From NCBI GenBank assembly GCA_017633195.1, contig JAGBPV010000095.1, forward strand, positions 1 to 5,450: 5,450 nucleotides of DNA, read 5' to 3'. The notes below the pieces were generated by a model. It ran no database searches and was not told the origin of the DNA. It saw only the letters and a program-made list of their open reading frames with translations. This document shows, in pieces, positions 1 to 5,450 of the stretch; positions within the stretch are counted from its first letter, which is position 1; each line of letters opens with the position of its first letter. The DNA comes from a bacterium (GTDB taxonomy: Bacteria; Bacillota_I; Bacilli_A; Mycoplasmatales; Mycoplasmoidaceae). The position numbers and the translations under genes are program-made.

Positions 1-678
1 TATTTATTTAATGTTTCATATGTAGCTAAAGCATGTAGATTAAGTAATAAACCACTTTTATTAAAGGGTGATATTTCATTTATAAGACAAGATTTATATA
101 ATATTAATAATGATTTATATGAATGTGGAATTTTAGCAATAGATTGTTTTATTCATGATAAACAATACAATAATATTCATAATCTAGCAAATGATATTAA
201 AAATTTAAATAAAATTATTAATCTTTCAGAACAACATTTTAATTATGAAAATAATTTTGAAATAATCATTAAAAATTCTAAAACTTCAACTTTAAAAGAT
301 TTTAATTTTATTCAAAATTTATATGACATTACTAAACCACAATTTATCAATAATATTTTTAGTTTTAAATTTGATTTTATTTTTATAAATACTAATGATT
401 TTGAATTTATTAGTGCTTTAAGCAATACTAAGATTCCAAGCAATATTTATATAATTACTAATGATCAAAATATTATTAATTATTTTACTTATTATTATGC
501 AATTAATATTCTTTATTTTGCATCAGATGATGAAGAAGAAATTATCAAATTTATGCATGCTTATTTATTAAAAAACAAGATTTTTATTAATTTAAATAAT
601 TTTGATAATTATTTATATATAAATAGAAATTTTCAAATTAAGACATATTTTATCAAAAATTTACTAAAAAAAGATTAA
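1..678 (+). CDS. Unrecognised protein, 3' part (5'-truncated by window edge)
   Basis: The frame is open from the first base of the window to a TAA at 676-678, giving the last 225 residues. The only in-frame ATG is at 553-555, so the true start must lie upstream. The protein is very rich in Asn (about 36), Ile (about 35) and Phe (about 22) and looks soluble, with no clear membrane segment. It has no Trp and no in-frame UGA, so it does not test the genetic code. Strand-like hydrophobic stretches alternate with polar loops, for example residues 44-51, 124-130 (FDFIFIN) and 149-153 (IYIIT). That alternation suggests an alpha/beta fold and faintly recalls the later strands of Rossmann-type methyltransferases, but I see no cofactor motif, so this is only a guess. 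It ends 76 bases before rpoB on the same strand. Its base composition looks even more A/T-rich than rpoB, which fits a weakly conserved protein. That it is coding is fairly sure; its function is unknown. Confidence 0.8.
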   Translation, partial: YLFNVSYVAKACRLSNKPLLLKGDISFIRQDLYNINNDLYECGILAIDCFIHDKQYNNIHNLANDIKNLNKIINLSEQHFNYENNFEIIIKNSKTSTLKDFNFIQNLYDITKPQFINNIFSFKFDFIFINTNDFEFISALSNTKIPSNIYIITNDQNIINYFTYYYAINILYFASDDEEEIIKFMHAYLLKNKIFINLNNFDNYLYINRNFQIKTYFIKNLLKKD

Positions 679-682
679 AAAA

Positions 683-711
683 TTAAAATTTATTATTTAA
701 TTATGTATAAT
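683..711 (+). promoter_or_regulatory. Possible promoter for rpoB-rpoC
   Basis: An exact TATAAT lies at 706-711, inside the only gap upstream of rpoB. A weak -35 candidate, TTAAAA at 683-688, sits 17 bases upstream and matches TTGACA at four of six positions. Transcription would start near 718, giving a leader of roughly 37 bases. A TG lies directly before the -10 but without the extra base expected in an extended -10. In DNA this A/T-rich, TATAAT-like words arise easily by chance, and a second one, TATATT, lies at 722-727. The polymerase genes could also be read from a promoter upstream of the window. Confidence 0.4.
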
Positions 712-714
712 TAA
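697..714. repeat. Palindrome 1 in the rpoB leader region
   Basis: TTAATTAT at 697-704 and ATAATTAA at 707-714 are perfect 8-base inverted copies around a central GT. The element covers the candidate -10 box at 706-711. As RNA it would form only a weak all-A/U hairpin followed by a poor U run, so I do not call it a terminator. It could be a protein-binding site or chance symmetry in A/T-rich DNA. Confidence 0.45.
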
Positions 715-725
715 TTATTTATATA

Positions 726-741
726 TTAATTTATAAATTAA
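726..741. repeat. Palindrome 2 in the rpoB leader region
   Basis: TTAATTTATAAATTAA at 726-741 is a perfect 16-base palindrome. It shares its outer half-site TTAATT with palindrome 1 and lies one base before the rpoB ribosome binding site. Centres of the two palindromes are about 28 bases apart. The symmetry is plain in the sequence; any role is inference. Confidence 0.45.
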
Positions 742-742
742 C

Positions 743-749
743 AAGGCGG
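743..749 (+). promoter_or_regulatory. rpoB ribosome binding site
   Basis: AAGGCGG differs by one base from the ideal AAGGAGG and is the only G-rich run in the gap. Five bases separate it from the ATG at 755, which supports that start codon. Confidence 0.8.
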
Positions 750-754
750 TTCTA

Positions 755-3700
755 ATGGAAAATAAAGTAAATAATCAAAGTAATTATACAATTGAAACTT
801 ATTCTGATAAGGTTCAAAGACGTAATTATGGTAAGATTAAACGAACTTTTGATTTCCCAAATTATTCTGATATTCAAACTCGTTCTTATGACAAATTTGT
901 TAAAGAAGATTTAGAAAAATTAGTATCAAGTTTTTTTCCAATTATTTCAGCAAATGAAAAATTTCAACTTGAATTTAATGGTTTAATAATTTCTGATCCA
1001 GTAAGAACTGAAGAAGAAGCAGAACTTTATTCAAAATCTTATGAATCAAATGTTTATATTGATATTTCATTAAAAGACAATACAACTGGTGAAATTCATA
1101 AGATTAAAAAAAGTAAGAAAAGTCAACAAAAAGGAATTTTCTTATCTACCTTACCAAGAATGACTAAAAGAGGTACATTCTTAATTAATGGAATTGAAAA
1201 ATTTGTTATTGCACAAATTGTTAGATCTCCTGGTAGTTATATTCTTAAAAAAACTCAATTAAAATTAAACAATTCTAGAAGAAGAATTTTAGAAGGTTTA
1301 ATTTGTGAAGTTTTGCCTATGAAAGGTACAATGTTTTCAATTTTTTTACAAGAAGAAAAAGAAAGCAAGAAAAACTTTATTCAAGTTATTTTAAGAGATG
1401 TTGTAGGAAGTCAATCAGTAACTTTTCCAATTACAGTCTTTTTAAAAGGATTAGGTTATACTCAAGAACAAATTTTAAATATTTTTAATAATGAAGATCT
1501 AATTGTTAATTCACTAAAAAATGAAATGTATAATGTTGATGAAATCTTTAATATGCAAGAAATTAATTTGATTATTAAAGATGTACAACATGCAAAAAGT
1601 GTTGATGAACTAAAAGTTAAAATTAATACTGCAGATTTTAAAATTAGATCAGCAATTTTTAATTATTTAACACTTAAAAAACAATATGATGAATTAAAAA
1701 AATCCAACAAACTAAATGATAATTTAAGCACTGAATTAAAAACAAAGATCAATTATTATGCAAACATTGTTGTGATTGAAAGAGCTGCACAAAGCATTGT
1801 TGAAGGATTAAATATTTCTCAAAAAAGTTTAGATAATTTATCACAAAAAATTAAAAACCAAGAAGATTTTTGTTTTCAAACTATTTTATGATCTCACTTC
1901 TTTAGTGATTTAACATTTAACATTTCTCAAGCAGGAAGATATAAGATTAATCAAAAAATGTCATTAATTGAACGTTTATATAATCAAACTGTAACTAATG
2001 ATATTTTAGATGAACAAAAGAATGTTGTAATTCAAAAAGATGCAATTTTGTTAAGAAATGAAGTTGAATTAATTCAAAATGAAATTAAAGAAGGTAAATT
2101 AAATCTAAAAAATGATTATAAACCTTTATTTTGTCCTAAAAAATTAGCTGATGTTGTAATTAATAATCATGTTGAAGAATTAAAAGTTAATATTGTTGAT
2201 AATGAAGGCAATAATAAAGTTTTAAAATTACTTGGAACAACAAGTAATGATGAAACTATTAATTTATGTATGAGTGATATCTTAGCATTCATCTCATATG
2301 TTATTTCTTTAAATTATGGTGTTGGAGATTTTGATGAAGTTGATCATTTAGGTAATAAGAGATTAAAACTAGTTGGAGAATTATTAAGAACTAAATTAAC
2401 TGTTGGAATGATTAGAGTTGATAAGTTTGTAAGAGAAAAACTTGCAATTGCTTCAAGTGCTAATGGTTCTGAAGAAATTGAAGAACTTGATGAAGTTAGC
2501 AAAACTGATCCTAAATTCAATAAACAAATTACAGTTAAATCTGTAATTAATACAAAACCATTCCAATTAATAATGAAAGAATTTTTTAATTCTTATCAAT
2601 TAACTCAATTTATTGACCAACAAAATCCTTTATCAGAATTAACAAATAAAAGAAGAATTAGTGCAATGGGTCCTGGTGGAATTAGTAGAGAAGACCCTAA
2701 TTTAAATATTCGTGATGTTAATTATTCTCATTATGGAAGAATTTGTCCAATTGAAACTCCTGAAGGTATGAATATTGGATTAATTATGAGTTTAGCTAGT
2801 TATGTAAGAGTTGATGAAAATGGTTTCTTAATTACTCCTTATTTTGTAGTACAAAATGGAAAAATTGTTTACAAAGAAGAAAATAATAAAAAAGTTCCAG
2901 TAATGAAATGATTAGATGCATTACATGAAAGTGATTATGTAATTGCTAATGCTTCAACTCCTGTAAATGATGAAGGAATGATTACTGTTGAAAATGTCAT
3001 GGCTAGATTTCAAGCAGAACAAAAGCAATTTCCAGTAGATAAAATTAATTTAATTGATACTAATCCAAACCAAGTAGTTTCAGTTGCTGCAAGTGTTATT
3101 CCTTTCTTAGAAAATGATGATGCTAACAGAGCTTTAATGGGAGCAAACATGCAACGTCAAGCAACTCCTTTACTAAAACCACATGCACCAAGTGTTGGTA
3201 CAGGTAATGAATATAAGATTGCTCATGATTCTAATTTAGTAATTATTGCTGAAGAAGATGGAATGATAACTGAAGTTGATGGAAATCATATTGTACTAAA
3301 AAGTCTTGATGAAAAAAGAACATATAATTATAAATTAATTAAATATCACAAATCCAATCAAAATACTTGTTTTAATCAAACCCCAATTGTTAAATTAAAT
3401 GAAATTGTAAAAAAAGATCAAATTATAGCAAATGGTCCAGCAATGCAAAATGGAGAATTAGCATTAGGACAAAACCCTCTTGTTGCTTTTACAACATTTG
3501 ATGGATATAACTTTGAAGATGCAATTGTAATTTCTGAAAGAGTAGTTAATGAAGACTTATTTACTTCAATTCATATTGAAGAAAGAATCATTGAATGTTT
3601 AAGAACTAAAAATGGTGATGAAGAAATCACAAGAGATATTCCAAATGTTTCTGAAGATGCTAAGAGATATTTAGATGAAAATGGAATCATTTTAGTTGGA

Positions 3701-5023
3701 GCTGAAGTTAATGAAGGTGATATTTTAGTTGGCAAGATCTCTCCAAAAGGAAAAGTAGAATTATCTACTGAAGAAAAATTATTACAATCAATTTTTGGTG
3801 AAAAAGTTAAAAATGTTAGAGATGCTAGTTTAAAAGTTCCTTATGGTGGAGAAGGTGTAGTTATTGCTGTTCATCATTTTAATGGAAGTGATGGAGAATT
3901 TGGTGATGATGTATTAGAAGTTGTAAAAGTTTTAATTGCCCAAAAATCAAAAATCCAAGTTGGTGATAAAATGTCAGGAAGACATGGAAATAAGGGTATT
4001 GTTTCAAGAATTGTTAAAGTTGAAGATATGCCTCACTTAGAAGATGGAACACCAATTGATATTTTATTAACTCCTGCAGGTGTACCTTCACGTATGAACA
4101 TGGGTCAAGTAATGGAACTTCATACAGGAATTAGTGCAAGAAAAATTGGCCAACAAAAAATTATTGAAATTGCTTTTGATGATGCAATAAAAGATAAAGC
4201 AAAAGCAATTGAACAAGTATTAGGAATTGCTTATGAACATGCAGCAATCTTAATGCAACATGCAACCAAATACTTCAAAAATAAATACAAGAATCTTAAT
4301 GATGCACTAAATAATTACATTATTGATGACTTATTAATTGTATTTAATGCAGCTGGAGTTAGTTTAGATGATTTAGATTATAAAGTTGCTACTCCTGTAT
4401 TTAGTGGAATCAAAATGAATGATTTAGTTGATATTATGAATGAAGCAAAACTAGATCCTATTAAGAATCTTGGTAAATTTCCACTAATTGATGGAAGAAC
4501 TGGTGAATACTTTGATGCACCAATTTCAGTTGGGGTTATGTATATGCTTAAACTTGACCACATGGTTAATGATAAAATTCATGCTAGAAGTGTTGGTCCT
4601 TATTCAAAGATTACACAACAACCATTAGGTGGAAAGAGTCAAAATGGTGGACAAAGATTTGGTGAAATGGAAGTTTGAGCACTAGAAGCTTATGGAGCAG
4701 CACATAATTTACGTGAAATTTTAACAATTAAATCAGATGATGTGAATGGAAGAAATGAAGCTTATAATGCTATCATAAAAGGTAAAAAAATTCAAAATAT
4801 TGGTTTACCAGAATCATTTAAACTATTAGTAAAACAACTTCAAGGTTTAGGTATGAAACTTGATGGTATTACTAAAGATAATAAAGAATTTGATTTAAAT
4901 AATTTATCTTCTGTATTAAATCCAAATCAACAAATTGAAGAAGCAAATCAAATTATGGAAATGGATGATTCTAATGTAATGAATGAAGATTCTGGTACTT
5001 TTGAAAGTGATTTAATTATTTAA
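755..5023 (+). CDS. rpoB: DNA-directed RNA polymerase subunit beta (code 4, UGA = Trp)
   Basis: This is the beta subunit of the cytoplasmic RNA polymerase core, complete at 1422 residues with a TAA stop. In-frame UGA at 1889, 2909 and 4676 encodes Trp379, Trp719 and Trp1308; Trp1308 lies in GEMEVWAL, matching an invariant Trp of the family. Landmarks in order are GTFLING (140-146), RYKIN just before residue 400, the rifampicin region (615-639), [22 protein letters not shown] (from 791), GYNFED with acidic pair Glu921-Asp922 (E. coli 813-814), and [12 protein letters not shown] with Lys1072 and Lys1080 (E. coli 1065 and 1073). The region between Glu921 and Lys1072 has the B. subtilis-like length and lacks the large insertion of E. 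coli. At about 230 residues longer than B. subtilis beta, it carries extra sequence at about 258-378, 566-590 and 1133-1210 and in the tail. The ATG is chosen for its ribosome binding site and because the N-terminal QRRNYGKI motif follows at the expected distance. Confidence 0.98.
1526..1888 (+). other. Lineage-specific helical insertion in beta (residues about 258-378)
   Basis: Between the motif [12 protein letters not shown] and the conserved RYKIN element, bacterial beta subunits normally have a short segment of about 36 residues with an RLRPGEPP-like motif. Here that motif is not recognisable and the spacing is about 126 residues, some 90 longer than in B. subtilis as I remember it. The segment is rich in Lys, Asn, Leu and Ile with a helical, partly coiled-coil look (for example [16 protein letters not shown]). 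It falls in the beta lobe region, away from the catalytic centre. Boundaries are approximate. Confidence 0.65.
2597..2671 (+). other. Rifampicin-binding region of RpoB (cluster I)
   Basis: Residues 615-639 align without gaps to E. coli 510-534. Contact residues kept include Leu616 (511), Gln618 (513), Asp621 (516), Ser633 (528-side motif NPLSE, E. coli 522 position at residue 628 is Ser in the same register) and Ser636 (531). Differences from E. coli are Thr617 for Ser512, Ile620 for Met515, Gln623 for Asn518, Leu629 for Ile524, Asn631 for His526 and Met638 for Leu533. Asn at the 526 position is a known resistance state. The numbers rest on a motif alignment against the remembered E. coli sequence. 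Confidence 0.85.
4151..4384 (+). other. Helical insertion near the C-terminal third of beta (residues 1133-1210)
   Basis: Between GISARKIG (1125-1132) and VATPVFSG (from 1211) lie 78 residues. In B. subtilis the same two motifs are almost adjacent; in E. coli about 56 unrelated-looking residues sit here. The segment is predicted helical by composition, with Ala, Ile, Lys and Leu repeating and an aromatic-basic patch KYFKNKYKN. It is a known insertion point in beta, here filled with a longer, different sequence. Confidence 0.75.
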
Positions 5024-5030
5024 GAAGGGA
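5022..5030 (+). promoter_or_regulatory. rpoC ribosome binding site
   Basis: AAGAAGGGA overlaps the last two bases of the rpoB stop codon and is the only purine-rich run in the 19-base gap. It lies 12 bases before the ATG at 5043, a little far but usable. With no terminator between the genes, this supports one rpoB-rpoC transcript. Confidence 0.65.
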
Positions 5031-5042
5031 TTAATAATTAAA

Positions 5043-5450
<408 letters not shown>

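Noticed and set aside
697..720. Rho-independent terminator after the upstream gene
   Set aside because: The stem is entirely A/U with a two-base centre and only a broken U run follows, so it would be too weak to call.
722..727. Second -10 box TATATT
   Set aside because: It has no better -35 partner and would start transcription almost at the ribosome binding site; it is likely background in A/T-only DNA.
4378..4563. A 61-residue open frame on the minus strand
   Set aside because: It lies wholly inside the best conserved part of rpoB, has no ribosome binding site, and is a shadow of the real gene.
755..5023. rpoB as a pseudogene or as several split genes with internal stops
   Set aside because: The only internal stops are UGA, all in one frame, with homology running through each. 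Two UGA codons in rpoC also fall on conserved Trp positions, so the code differs and the gene is intact.
4742..5023. A separate small gene starting at GTG 4742
   Set aside because: The GTG is the Val of the conserved beta motif SDDVNGR. There is no ribosome binding site, and the frame is the C-terminus of rpoB.

Overview
The window is a housekeeping segment from a wall-less bacterium of the class Mollicutes (a Mycoplasma-like organism). Two things point there. The DNA is strongly A+T-rich. All five tryptophan codons that can be placed (three in rpoB, two in rpoC) are UGA, with no in-frame UGG seen in either gene. Under the standard code, rpoB would falsely break into four open frames; read with genetic code 4 it is one continuous gene. 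The sequence does not let me name the genus.

Layout, all on the + strand: (1) bases 1-678 are the 3' part of an unrecognised gene whose start lies before the window. (2) Bases 679-754 are a short, almost pure A/T gap with a plausible -10 box, two related palindromes and a good ribosome binding site. (3) Bases 755-5023 are a complete rpoB, the RNA polymerase beta subunit, 1422 residues. (4) After 19 bases comes rpoC, the beta' subunit, of which the first 136 residues (5043-5450) are in the window. No stretch of more than 300 bases lacks a gene, and I found no RNA gene, mobile element, CRISPR array or convincing terminator.

rpoB and rpoC are almost certainly co-transcribed. Together they form the catalytic core of RNA polymerase, with beta supplying the substrate-binding lysines and beta' the zinc-binding N-terminal region. 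Against remembered E. coli and B. subtilis sequences, the core motifs of beta are intact. The additions are a long helical insertion in the N-terminal lobe region, a small acidic loop ahead of the rifampicin site, a helical insertion near the C-terminal third and an acidic tail. The residue equivalent to E. coli His526 is Asn, which predicts natural rifampicin resistance.

I found no previously undescribed system. The most useful second looks are the lineage-specific insertions in beta, the twin palindromes in the rpoB leader and the unidentified upstream gene.
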